Shown in pieces: positions 36,801 through 43,451 of a stretch of 64,000 nt of DNA. Position 1 is the first letter of the stretch; each line of letters begins with the position of its first letter. Source of the stretch: Lewinellaceae bacterium (GTDB lineage: Bacteria > Bacteroidota > Bacteroidia > Chitinophagales > Saprospiraceae); contig JACJYA010000002.1 of assembly GCA_020636315.1 (NCBI GenBank), forward strand, positions 1-64,000, given 5' to 3'. The notes under the pieces are model-generated. The model saw nothing but the letters and a program-made list of their open reading frames with translations. It was not told where the DNA came from and did no database searches. Position numbers and translations under genes: made by a program.

Positions 36801-36893
36801 AATATTCTGGGCAAAGGCGCCGGGGCCGGCTAAAATGGCCGATAAAACAGCGAGATAGAGTTTTTTCCATACGTTTTCCATTCCAACAAACAT
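33888..36893 (-). CDS. Subtilisin-like (S8) protease with PKD and T9SS type A sorting domain, paralogue 3
   Basis: The 1001-residue protein carries a signal peptide (YLAVLSAILAGPGAFAQ), propeptide, S8 domain, beta-sandwich domains, PKD (WLWDFGDGATSTMQNP) and a type A sorting domain (FPNPAREQFYLSLSLPQP). Catalytic motifs are IIDTGQEPGHPAL, CDSHGSHVTGTVLG, FAAGNEGPTAS and FDGTSMAAPHTSG. It is the first gene of the tandem. A methionine six residues in (36875) could be the true start, with a signal peptide either way. The upstream 173 bases show no consensus promoter. Its PKD resembles that of paralogue 1 more than 2, so the tandem may have recombined. Confidence 0.92.
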   Translation of the reverse strand: MFVGMENVWKKLYLAVLSAILAGPGAFAQNIDEAKIDSYLLHSVSEEPDIYHSVVLVLEDRVDIMALEEELLARRAGLEERAYEVITRLQAKAAATQPDLLEKLKKEEGIRPGSIQPFWITNIIILEAKGPAIARLSLDKAIGQILPNPGVRLVDEEGRREAAAALENNAEPGLSAIGANQMWAMGYTGYGRKALIIDTGQEPGHPALHNQFLYHNRDIGEAWRGSTNPEDCDSHGSHVTGTVLGLDRLARDTIGVAFDAKWMGGIGLGGGCSSGADVAGVISMFQWALNPDGNPSTIDDMPDVINNSWRNMFPSSGDCGNHFTYSVINALMTAGVAVVFAAGNEGPTASTIGDPPMNNTSLVRVFSVGSVNGNIPSFPISDFSSRGPTVCGGQGSLLIKPEVSAPGGRVRSSVINGGYAYFDGTSMAAPHTSGAVLLLKEAFPYLTGEEILLALYFSATDLGAPGEDNSYGMGIVNVPAAYQYLIGQGNEPVPPADGANDVILLQAEIPGLNCAGQASARLLVENDGTEAITSMDIQQYLIGNVTADTASFRWEGLLEPGGRQYIQMPPLQSVPGEYEYVANIVLANGQSDARWLNNQLKTRARIIADEFIEAQVSDNYQPCQGGQALLQSLYDGQGEVRWYDEPVDGSLLGEGRNALLPVADEPLTVYMEVAPVEMVGRPDNVEGTTQYSTDAYGLSFDAYSAFTIKSVKVYTEEAGSRLLILEGPNGYSFTKIVPMGVGEQRVELNLHIEPGEGWVLRLRAGKPLGLSLGGSDYPYVVPNVLSINRSTQSLIYYNYFYDWEVEYSHYCGRTPVEVEIMGTENTPQVAFNPADAEIDLSSGLNEVSFTDQSQGGTSWLWDFGDGATSTMQNPTHTYADTGIYQVTLTVIGQEGCANSTSGTVTVTETNVSAVSRLAEEYGMEVFPNPAREQFYLSLSLPQPRAAEVFLADMLGRPVWRRQLEIRPGEVVEIPAAGLAPGLYSVVVRLDGKQIGRRVVVN

Positions 36894-37066
36894 TGAGGTT
36901 TTTGAATTGGCGTACTAACAGGCTTCAGCCGGTTTAGCAGCCTGGCAAAACAGTTTTGAATATGCTTTCTGTTTGTTTAAAGGGGAGGGTAATGTGCCGG
37001 ATGATAAGCTTGGGCTAAGGTAAGCATTTTCCTTTTTTTTACTGGTTGGCAGCCGACAGAAGAAGC

Positions 37067-37531
37067 TTATTCCCGTTTTTTCTTTTCCAGTTCTTCCACT
37101 ACCGCTTCCAGGCAGGTATGGAATTCTTTTTTGAGTTTGTGTTCCCAGAATCGAAAGACGGTCCAACCCTGTTCCTGCAAGGCCTGGGTATTCTGGCGGT
37201 CGCGCTGCATGTTGCGCTCGATCTTGGGTATCCAGTATTCCCGGTTGCGCTTGATGCGCGGCTTTTTCTCCGCCCACTTGTAACCATGCCAGAACTCCCC
37301 GTCCACGAACACCGCCACCTTGTATTTCCTGACAGCGATATCGGGCTTACCCGGCAGGCTTTTGACATCCTTCCGGTAGCGATACCCCAGGGCCCACAAC
37401 GCCCGCCGCAGCATGAGTTCCGGCCTGGTGTCCGTAGAACGTATCCTGCTCATCAGCCGGGAGCGCTGCTCCGGCGTATAGCGGCTTTGCTCTTCGGTAA
37501 AAGCGGGCACCTTAATGGGGTCTTCTTCCAT
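37067..37531 (-). CDS. Vsr-like very-short-patch-repair endonuclease
   Basis: The 154-residue protein has the Vsr core: RSRLMSRIRSTDTRPELMLR, KSLPGKPDIAV with the catalytic Asp, VFVDGEFWHGY, and RDRQNTQALQEQGWTVFRFWEH. In E. coli, Vsr nicks beside T:G mismatches left by deaminated 5-methylcytosine. The E. coli zinc ligands are not all kept: the His-Asp-Cys after FWH and the Cys of WEC (here WEH) are missing, so this is the variant lineage close to DUF559 nucleases. No cytosine methyltransferase gene lies in the window, so it is an orphan here. It is free-standing, 150-odd bases upstream of the protease tandem on the same strand. Confidence 0.88.
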   Translation of the reverse strand: MEEDPIKVPAFTEEQSRYTPEQRSRLMSRIRSTDTRPELMLRRALWALGYRYRKDVKSLPGKPDIAVRKYKVAVFVDGEFWHGYKWAEKKPRIKRNREYWIPKIERNMQRDRQNTQALQEQGWTVFRFWEHKLKKEFHTCLEAVVEELEKKKRE

Positions 37532-37553
37532 GGTTGGGTTAATGGATGGTTAA

Positions 37554-37570
37554 GAGTATGTTTGGAGGCC
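37554..37570. repeat. Half-site of the GGAGGCC palindromic repeat
   Basis: GAGTATGTTTGGAGGCC differs by one base from the 17-bp ends of the element at 7704-7865. No partner end is seen nearby. The rest of 37532-37919 holds only a CCGGCC...GGCCGG hairpin (about 37862-37894) before the next gene and no coding frame. Confidence 0.5.
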
Positions 37571-37919
37571 AATCTTCGACAGCCTTACTGGGGCTGCTAT
37601 TAAAACCATTCAATACTGTAATTTCCTTTCCGCTTGTTCAGGTAAAAAGTTCGCATTCTTTTCTCACTTTTCCAACACCTGAGGCGCTGAGCAGTTCTAT
37701 TTTAAGAGGCCCAACTCATGGAAAAACATTTTCACTTGGCAACGTTCCTGGCCTGTAACGCCATTACCGGCACAAACTGATGAACAGGAGATACAACTAT
37801 TATCACCTAAAGTTTGTACTAATTCGGAGTTCCTTCTATATTAGGGGAGAAATCAATAAAAGCCGGCCGGGCCAACAGGATAAACCGGGCCGGTTCCCAA
37901 AATCACTAATTTTCAGAAA

Positions 37920-38690
37920 ATGAGTAGAAGAAAAGGCTTTTTAGAGTCTCACAACCCCGTTATGAATGAATCCGCCTACCGGCAGGCGGCCCAGGAAGTA
38001 CTGGATGGCGATATGGCCCGCACCGCCGGCGGATTGGTCGAACGGATGACCGTTCAGGGCGCCATCAACAAGTCCTTAATTCTGGGAGGCATCATGCTGT
38101 TGACCGCTGCCATCAGTTTTTCCATGCCCAGCCAACTGTTTCTTTGGGGCGGCGCTATCGGAGGCCTGATCGTAGTCATCATCGCATCGATGAGGCCACA
38201 CATGTCTCCTACCCTGGCCCCCGTCTATGCCGGGCTGGAAGGGCTTTTCGTCGGTGCTGTTTCAGCAGTTTATGCCAGCGTCTTTAACGGCATCATCTTC
38301 CAGGCCGTAACTCTGACCATGGCCGTATTTTTCCTGATGCTGTTCATTTATAAATCGGGGATTATTAAGGTCACCGGCAAGTTCCGCTCCGGTATCATCA
38401 TGGCCACAGGAGCTATCTTTGTTTTCTATTTGCTCAACTGGATACTCTCCTTCTTCGGCATACACATGCCGTATCTGCACCAAGGAGGATGGATGGGCAT
38501 TGGCATCAGCCTGGTGATCGTAGCCGTGGCGGCCCTGAACCTGCTGCTGGATTTCGATAATTTCGAAAAAGGAGAGCAATACGGCGCACCGGCCTACATG
38601 GAATGGTTCTCCGCCATGGGCCTGCTCATCACGCTGGTCTGGCTTTATATCGAGATCCTCCGGTTGATCGCCATTTTCTCCAGAGATTAA
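37920..38690 (+). CDS. Bax inhibitor-1 / YccA family membrane protein
   Basis: The 256-residue protein has a hydrophilic 50-residue N-terminus and seven membrane helices, as in the BI-1/YccA (UPF0005) family. Family features are GGLVERMTVQGAINKSL ahead of helix 1, LAPVYAGLEGLFVGAVSAVY, and the C-terminal NFEKGEQYGAPAYMEWFSAM with the final helix. Relatives leak calcium or protons or modulate FtsH; the role here is unknown. A hairpin terminator follows 31 bases after the stop. Confidence 0.92.
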   Translation: MSRRKGFLESHNPVMNESAYRQAAQEVLDGDMARTAGGLVERMTVQGAINKSLILGGIMLLTAAISFSMPSQLFLWGGAIGGLIVVIIASMRPHMSPTLAPVYAGLEGLFVGAVSAVYASVFNGIIFQAVTLTMAVFFLMLFIYKSGIIKVTGKFRSGIIMATGAIFVFYLLNWILSFFGIHMPYLHQGGWMGIGISLVIVAVAALNLLLDFDNFEKGEQYGAPAYMEWFSAMGLLITLVWLYIEILRLIAIFSRD

Positions 38691-38721
38691 CCTCATTCTG
38701 TTTATTCCTTCAGGGAGGTAT

Positions 38722-38758
38722 AGCGCAGGTGATACTACTATATGGTATGGCCTGCGCT
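38722..38758 (+). terminator. Terminator after the BI-1 gene
   Basis: AGCGCAGG (38722-38729) pairs with CCTGCGCT (38751-38758); inside, ATAC pairs with GTAT. A T-rich run (TTTGCTTTTG) follows. The next gene starts 23 bases on. Confidence 0.7.
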
Positions 38759-38781
38759 TTGCTTTTGAAAAATGGCCGGCT

Positions 38782-39123
38782 ATGGATATTAAGGACAGGC
38801 AAGTATTGAAAGAAAAAATAGTGGAAACAATTGCCAGGATGGAAACGGAAGTGGAACGCCTGGAAGAGGCCACCCGGCCCATCTCTCCCGAAAATGCCAT
38901 TGGCCGCGTCAGCCGGATGGACGCCATCAACAATAAGGGCGTATCCGAGGCGGCGCTGCGTTCTGCCCGCCGCAAATTGTCCAGCCTTCGGCTGGCCCTC
39001 ACCAAGGTTTACAGCCCTGATTTTGGCATTTGCAGCCGCTGCAAACAGCCCATCCCGCCCGCCCGCCTGATGTTCATGCCCGAAAGTACCCGTTGCGTAA
39101 GCTGTGCTGGCCGGATAGGGTAA
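38782..39123 (+). CDS. TraR/DksA-type C4 zinc finger protein
   Basis: This 113-residue protein has a coiled-coil-like helical N-terminus (EKIVETIARMETEVERLEEA, then ARRKLSSLRLALTKV) and a C-terminal C4 zinc finger, CSRCKQPIPPARLMFMPEST followed by CVSC. This is the DksA/TraR layout. DksA proteins enter the RNA polymerase secondary channel and work with ppGpp. At the coiled-coil tip the acidic pair typical of DksA is not obvious (region RVSRMDAINNKGVSE, with D and E spaced apart), so polymerase activity is uncertain. The gene follows the BI-1 gene behind a terminator. Confidence 0.85.
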   Translation: MDIKDRQVLKEKIVETIARMETEVERLEEATRPISPENAIGRVSRMDAINNKGVSEAALRSARRKLSSLRLALTKVYSPDFGICSRCKQPIPPARLMFMPESTRCVSCAGRIG

Positions 39124-39133
39124 GGGGAGTAAA

Positions 39134-39227
39134 AAGTGTAAAAGTGCTTAGGTGTAAAGGAGGCTGCCACACTTTTAAACCTTTACACACTTACACATTT
39201 AAACATTTACACCTTTACACACTTACA
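39134..39227. repeat. GTGTAAA / TTTACAC intergenic repeat cluster
   Basis: AGTGTAAAAGTG and GGTGTAAAG units (39134-39160) are followed by five or more TTTACAC-like units (39183-39227), able to form alternative hairpins. It lies just before the L,D-transpeptidase gene. Confidence 0.6.
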
Positions 39228-39304
39228 ATTTCCACATCTTCCTGCCATGACCATTATCATCGACAATTACCCTCCTTTCCCTTAATTTCTCCGTAAAAAA
39301 GGAG

Positions 39305-40327
39305 ATGAGCACGCGATTATTGCTCGGCCTGGCCTTGGTATTTTTTCTGGCCGGAGGATGCCGGAAGGAAAAGGGAAACCCGACGCCGCCATTACCGGCT
39401 TCAGCCGACAGCATCTTCCTGGCGCCAACGGACAGCCTGCCCGAAGAACCTGTCGGCCTGCTCGTTCTGGAACGGGATGTTAAAATCCGAGATTACTTTG
39501 CCTTTCTCGATTCTATCATTGCCTGTCAGGATACCCTCCTGCCCTATCTGCTCACCGAACACCTCCTGGTAAGGGCCAATCCCTGGATCATCGACAGCCT
39601 GGCCAATACAGATTATTACCGGCTCATGGAGCGGGACAGCTTTGTGTACGACCAGGAAGGGCTGATCATTCTTCGGCGGGGAGATACGCTACTGCTGCCC
39701 GGGCCGCAAAAAGCGCGGGAGTTGCAAAGCCGGATGAACAACACCATCATAGACGTAAATATCCCGGAATTCAGGCTGCGGATCATCGAGTACAGCGATA
39801 CCCTTTTCACCTTTCCCGTAAGGGTCGGGCGCAACCAGAGAAAGTATCTTGCCCTGGCCGGCACAACCGTTGACCTTCGAACAATGCCGGGCTTCGGCCG
39901 GATTGTCCGCATATCCCGATATCCCCTTTTTCTGGACCCCAGCACGGGCCGCCGTTTTACGCACACCCGCCGGGATGACGGCAGGACGACCCTCATGCCC
40001 CTTATCCCCTGGATAGAACCAGAGATCAACGGACACCGCTATGGCCAGCTGATCCACCCGACCACCAACCCAAAGACGCTGAACCGCCCTTATTCCAACG
40101 GCTGCATCGGCGTCGGAGAGGCAGATGCCTGGTACATTTACTATTATGCTCCGATAGGTACAAGAGTTCATATCCATTACAACTTACTGGTGCAGGGAGA
40201 CACCATTGAGTTAAAGGATATTTACGGCTGGAAGGGGAAATACAGGGAGGATCCGGCTGAGGCCGAAGCACAGGAAAAGGCAGTACAGAAAATCCCGACG
40301 GGTTGCGTTTGTGAGGATGGGAGGTAG
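39305..40327 (+). CDS. L,D-transpeptidase (YkuD) lipoprotein
   Basis: The 340-residue protein has a lipoprotein signal ending FFLAGGCRKEK. The YkuD catalytic domain spans about 145-290: IDVNIPEFRLRIIEY begins it, and the active site reads HPTTNPKTL...YSNGCIGV with Cys267. The enzyme makes 3-3 crosslinks in peptidoglycan or attaches proteins to it, in the periplasm. The residue after the catalytic Cys motif is Gly where many relatives have Arg or His (GCIG versus GCIR), a known variation. The start at 39305 follows AAGGAG directly, which is too close to act as a normal ribosome site. Confidence 0.9.
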   Translation: MSTRLLLGLALVFFLAGGCRKEKGNPTPPLPASADSIFLAPTDSLPEEPVGLLVLERDVKIRDYFAFLDSIIACQDTLLPYLLTEHLLVRANPWIIDSLANTDYYRLMERDSFVYDQEGLIILRRGDTLLLPGPQKARELQSRMNNTIIDVNIPEFRLRIIEYSDTLFTFPVRVGRNQRKYLALAGTTVDLRTMPGFGRIVRISRYPLFLDPSTGRRFTHTRRDDGRTTLMPLIPWIEPEINGHRYGQLIHPTTNPKTLNRPYSNGCIGVGEADAWYIYYYAPIGTRVHIHYNLLVQGDTIELKDIYGWKGKYREDPAEAEAQEKAVQKIPTGCVCEDGR

Positions 40328-40330
40328 GCA

Positions 40331-40370
40331 AAAAAAAACAGGGCATCTATGCCGAAGCATAGTACCCTGT
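40331..40370 (-). terminator. Minus-strand terminator, possible end of a small RNA
   Basis: On the minus strand ACAGGG (40370-40365) and CTATGC (tip) pair with GCATAG and CCCTGT to form a hairpin with a CGAA-type loop and a small internal bulge, followed by eight T residues (40338-40331). It sits four bases after the L,D-transpeptidase stop. No minus-strand gene lies upstream of it. Confidence 0.5.
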
Positions 40371-40507
40371 ATAACCCCAAAAAACCAAATGAAAACAATC
40401 TACATATGAATGCTCTTCATCGAAGAGAAATCGATATCAAATCTTAATTTTAAACACTGTGAAAGGCAGCTCATGTTCGCCCTTAGTGTCACATTAACGC
40501 AAAGTTA
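40371..40507 (-). ncRNA. Candidate small RNA (or leader) upstream of the orphan terminator
   Basis: TAACTTTG (40507-40500, minus strand) matches the -7 consensus, with ATTG 17 bases further upstream. A transcript from about 40493 would end at the hairpin 40370-40338 after roughly 160 bases. It contains the hairpin CTCTTC-GAT-GAAGAG (about 40413-40427) and a 24-codon frame that ends just before the terminator region. Evidence is structural only. The remaining part, 40508-40815, is AT-rich and leads into radA. Confidence 0.3.
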
Positions 40508-40604
40508 ACAGATATTTTCAAAATCAATAGCCTTACCCGGAATTTTTGCTGCAGAAAATGAAATTTAACTTTTGCATTCAACCAAATAAGGGTTTGATGA
40601 TTTG

Positions 40605-40612
40605 TATATTTG
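40605..40612 (+). promoter_or_regulatory. Possible -7 element upstream of radA
   Basis: TATATTTG matches TAnnTTTG exactly but lacks a -33 partner at 19 bases. It would give a long leader of about 195 bases. Confidence 0.3.
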
Positions 40613-40815
40613 ACGTTGCGCTTTAGCAAAGTAACCATTTACTCAGCTAATTTAGAAATTTTTTTTTAAACCCGCAACACTTTTTTATTTCTATTAATAT
40701 TCCACTTTGTTGTCCGGAATCTGGCTGGGATCAGAGCCGGCACGAGAATATTGATTCCTGAAAATAGAATAATAGTGCCCAAAACCGGAAGGTAAACAAA
40801 AAAAACATCAAGAAG

Positions 40816-42192
40816 TTGGCCAAAGTCAAAAAATTATTTGCTTGTACGAATTGTGGCGCCACCTCTCCAAAATGGATGGGCAAGTGCCCCCATTGCGGGG
40901 AATGGAATACTTATATCGAGGAGATCCTTTCCAGGGAAACAACACAGGAAGCCAAACATAAAGCATGGAAAAGCGATGAGGGCAAAGGAGGAGCCCGGCC
41001 GGTAGCGTTGCCCGAAATACAGGCCGGCAATACCCGGCGCCTGGCCACCCCCGACGAGGAGCTCAACCGGGTTCTGGGAGGAGGGATCGTCCCTGGCAGC
41101 CTGGTGTTGATCGGCGGCCAGCCCGGCATTGGCAAATCCACCCTGCTTTTGCAACTGGCCCTTCACCTGCCGGAAACCATCCTTTATGTGTCGGGAGAAG
41201 AAAGCGATGAGCAGATCAAGATGCGCAGCGACCGCATCGGCGGCAACCCCGAGAAATGCTACATCCTGGCGGAAACCAATACCAATAAGATCCTCAGGCA
41301 CGCCCAACAACTCCGGCCGGGCCTCATCATCATCGATTCCATCCAAACCCTCTCCAGCCCTCACATTGAATCCATGCCGGGCAGCGTATCTCAGGTCAGA
41401 GAATGCGCCGGTGAACTCCAGCGCTTTGCCAAAGAAAGCAATATTCCCGTTTTCCTCATCGGGCACATCACCAAGGAGGGGTCGATCGCCGGCCCGAAGC
41501 TGCTGGAGCACATCGTCGATGCCGTCCTCCAGTTCGAAGGAGACCGCAACTATACCTATCGCATTTTGCGGACTATTAAAAACCGCTTCGGCAGCACCGA
41601 TGAACTGGGGATCTATGAAATGGAGGGAAGCGGCCTGCGGCAGGTGGCCAACCCGTCGGAGTTGCTGCTTTCCCAAAAGGACGAGGACCTGTCGGGGAGC
41701 GCAATTGCGGCTACCATAGAAGGGCTGCGGCCCATGCTGATCGAATCGCAGGCTCTGGTCAGCACTTCGGTTTACAGCGCACCCCAGCGCTCCGCTACCG
41801 GTTTCGACCTGCGCCGGCTGGGCATGCTGCTGGCCGTCCTGGAAAAACGAAACGGCCTGCCCTTTGCCATGAACGACGTATTTCTCAATATTGCCGGCGG
41901 CATCCGCGTCGATGACCCCGCCATAGACCTGGCCATCGTCAGCGCTCTGATCTCCTCTCTGGAAGATGTGGCTGTCCCCACCAATATCTGTTTTGCCGGT
42001 GAAGTGGGGTTGTCCGGCGAGATCCGCGCCGTCAACCGGATCGAACAACGAATTCAGGAGGCCAACCGGCTCGGCTTCCGGGAGATCTATATCTCTAAAT
42101 ACAACACCAAGGGGCTGGATCAGGGAAGGTATGATATCCGGATCAGGACGGTGGGCAAGATACAGGAATTGTACTCTGCTCTTTTTGAGTGA
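40816..42192 (+). CDS. radA: DNA repair protein RadA (Sms)
   Basis: The 458-residue protein has the full RadA order: an N-terminal C4 zinc finger (CTNCGATSPKWMGKCPHCGEW), a RecA-like ATPase core with Walker A GGQPGIGKST and Walker B LIIIDSIQT, the RadA-specific KNRFGSTDELG motif, and a C-terminal Lon-like domain (GGIRVDDPAIDLAIVSAL). RadA is a hexameric branch-migration helicase used in recombinational repair. The start codon is TTG at 40816: the family N-terminus MAKVKKLFACTNCG begins exactly there, and no in-frame ATG or GTG suits. Confidence 0.96.
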   Translation: MAKVKKLFACTNCGATSPKWMGKCPHCGEWNTYIEEILSRETTQEAKHKAWKSDEGKGGARPVALPEIQAGNTRRLATPDEELNRVLGGGIVPGSLVLIGGQPGIGKSTLLLQLALHLPETILYVSGEESDEQIKMRSDRIGGNPEKCYILAETNTNKILRHAQQLRPGLIIIDSIQTLSSPHIESMPGSVSQVRECAGELQRFAKESNIPVFLIGHITKEGSIAGPKLLEHIVDAVLQFEGDRNYTYRILRTIKNRFGSTDELGIYEMEGSGLRQVANPSELLLSQKDEDLSGSAIAATIEGLRPMLIESQALVSTSVYSAPQRSATGFDLRRLGMLLAVLEKRNGLPFAMNDVFLNIAGGIRVDDPAIDLAIVSALISSLEDVAVPTNICFAGEVGLSGEIRAVNRIEQRIQEANRLGFREIYISKYNTKGLDQGRYDIRIRTVGKIQELYSALFE

Positions 42193-42338
42193 AGGCTGGG
42201 CTGGAACCTATTTTTACAATGCGCCCAGGCAAAAACCATATAACAATTCAGCCATCCAACAATAGGATCAGCGCCCCGGGCATTGCCCCACTGCATCACT
42301 TCCGAAGCAGAATAAGTTAGGCTAAAATTATCCAGGCA

Positions 42339-42995
42339 TTACTTCTTCCCTTCCTTACTCAATACATCACAAAAAGCCACCATGCTGTCCATCATATTTG
42401 AACGCACTATCGGGTCGGTTATCCAGCGCGGCAGAGAAGGCTTCTCCAGAATGAGCACAGAGTAAGTTACCCTGGTCTTTCCATCTGCCTGAGATTCAAA
42501 GCGCCACAAGCCCTGTACGCCCTCCATTCGCTTGATCCCGTCTTCGGGAGGGTAACGGCCATCGGCAACGGAACTGAAATATACATGGGCATAACCATTA
42601 TCCCGAGTCAGATGGTAGCGCATGACACAATCCTGATCATTCAATGGCCAGGGGATATCATACCGAAGGTAGTACATCCAACGGGAAGTACCCTTTCCTT
42701 CGATGGCTTTCACTTCTCCTACCGATTGCATCCATTTTGCCACCTCTTCCGGATACTGAATGGCCTTCAATATTTCATTAATACCTGCCGGTATCGTGAA
42801 TTCAGATTTGAGCTCCCGCGTTTCCCTTGCCTCTCCTTCTATTTCAAACCACCTTTCGTAAACGCGGATATTCCCCTTCTTCTTCACCAGCTGGAAGCTT
42901 CGGGTGGAATTGGCTGATGCCAGGGCGAGGGGTTGCGCAGAGGTATTACAATAAAAAAAGAGGGAAACAAACAAAGCAAGAAGGGTACGGTCCAT
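42339..42995 (-). CDS. Exported START-like lipid-binding domain protein
   Basis: The 218-residue protein has a signal peptide (LLALFVSLFFYCNTSAQ) and one START/SRPBCC fold: VYERWFEIEG, then PAGINEILKAIQYPEEVAKW, WPLNDQDCVMRYHLT and TYSVLILEKPSLPRWITDPI. The fold binds lipids or sterol-like ligands, and the export signal places it in the periplasm or at the outer membrane. The ligand is unknown. It is 456 bases downstream of the TonB receptor gene on the same strand, behind a likely terminator, so it is probably separate. Confidence 0.82.
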   Translation of the reverse strand: MDRTLLALFVSLFFYCNTSAQPLALASANSTRSFQLVKKKGNIRVYERWFEIEGEARETRELKSEFTIPAGINEILKAIQYPEEVAKWMQSVGEVKAIEGKGTSRWMYYLRYDIPWPLNDQDCVMRYHLTRDNGYAHVYFSSVADGRYPPEDGIKRMEGVQGLWRFESQADGKTRVTYSVLILEKPSLPRWITDPIVRSNMMDSMVAFCDVLSKEGKK

Positions 42996-43231
42996 ATATT
43001 TAGCCTTTGGGAGTTAAGATAAAAAATTTCATTTCCTGAAAAAAGATTTCAGCAATAACAAAGATGCAACCATTCACCTTCCGCCCCTATTTATTTTACT
43101 TTTTTAACAAACGGGAAAAAAATGATTATGAGGACAACGAAGCTTTAAAAAGCCGGGCATTAGAGTTTATTCAAATTTCGTTTTTGGGGATGAAAACGAT
43201 CAAACCATTTCAACAATCTAACCATTTTGAC

Positions 43232-43368
43232 CCTCTACTTATAGAGGTTGACCTAAAGCTGGCATCCGAACCAGCTCTTACCCGTCGCCCCAAAAGGCAA
43301 TAGGGGCGGTTTGAATCAGAGGCAAGATTGACTCCCCGATCAATGGGCGGTCATTTTGCCTCTGATTC
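43232..43368 (-). terminator. Cluster of three hairpins after the TonB receptor gene
   Basis: GAATCAGAGGCAA (43313-43325) pairs with TTGCCTCTGATTC (43356-43368); CGCCCC (43286-43291) pairs with GGGGCG (43303-43308); CCTCTA-ctta-TAGAGG lies at 43232-43247. The largest is 84 bases past the TonB receptor stop. The 42996-43451 space has no credible gene; the frame at 43064-43303 lacks any coding signature. Confidence 0.55.
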
Positions 43369-43451
43369 GAATAAGCTCTAAATTCTTTTATTCCCGCTGA
43401 TTACCTGTATCTGTTAAAAGCCGGCCGGCTTCTATCCCTTATACAGTTTGT

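Noticed and set aside
39134..39227. CRISPR-like array (repeated TTTACAC)
   Set aside because: Units are 7-9 bases with no unique spacers of 25-40 bases and no cas genes nearby.
40834..42048. A 404-codon minus-strand frame opposite radA
   Set aside because: Same reason: shadow of a conserved gene.
43064..43303. A 79-codon plus-strand frame
   Set aside because: No signal, motif or ribosome-site support; lies among hairpins in an intergenic space.
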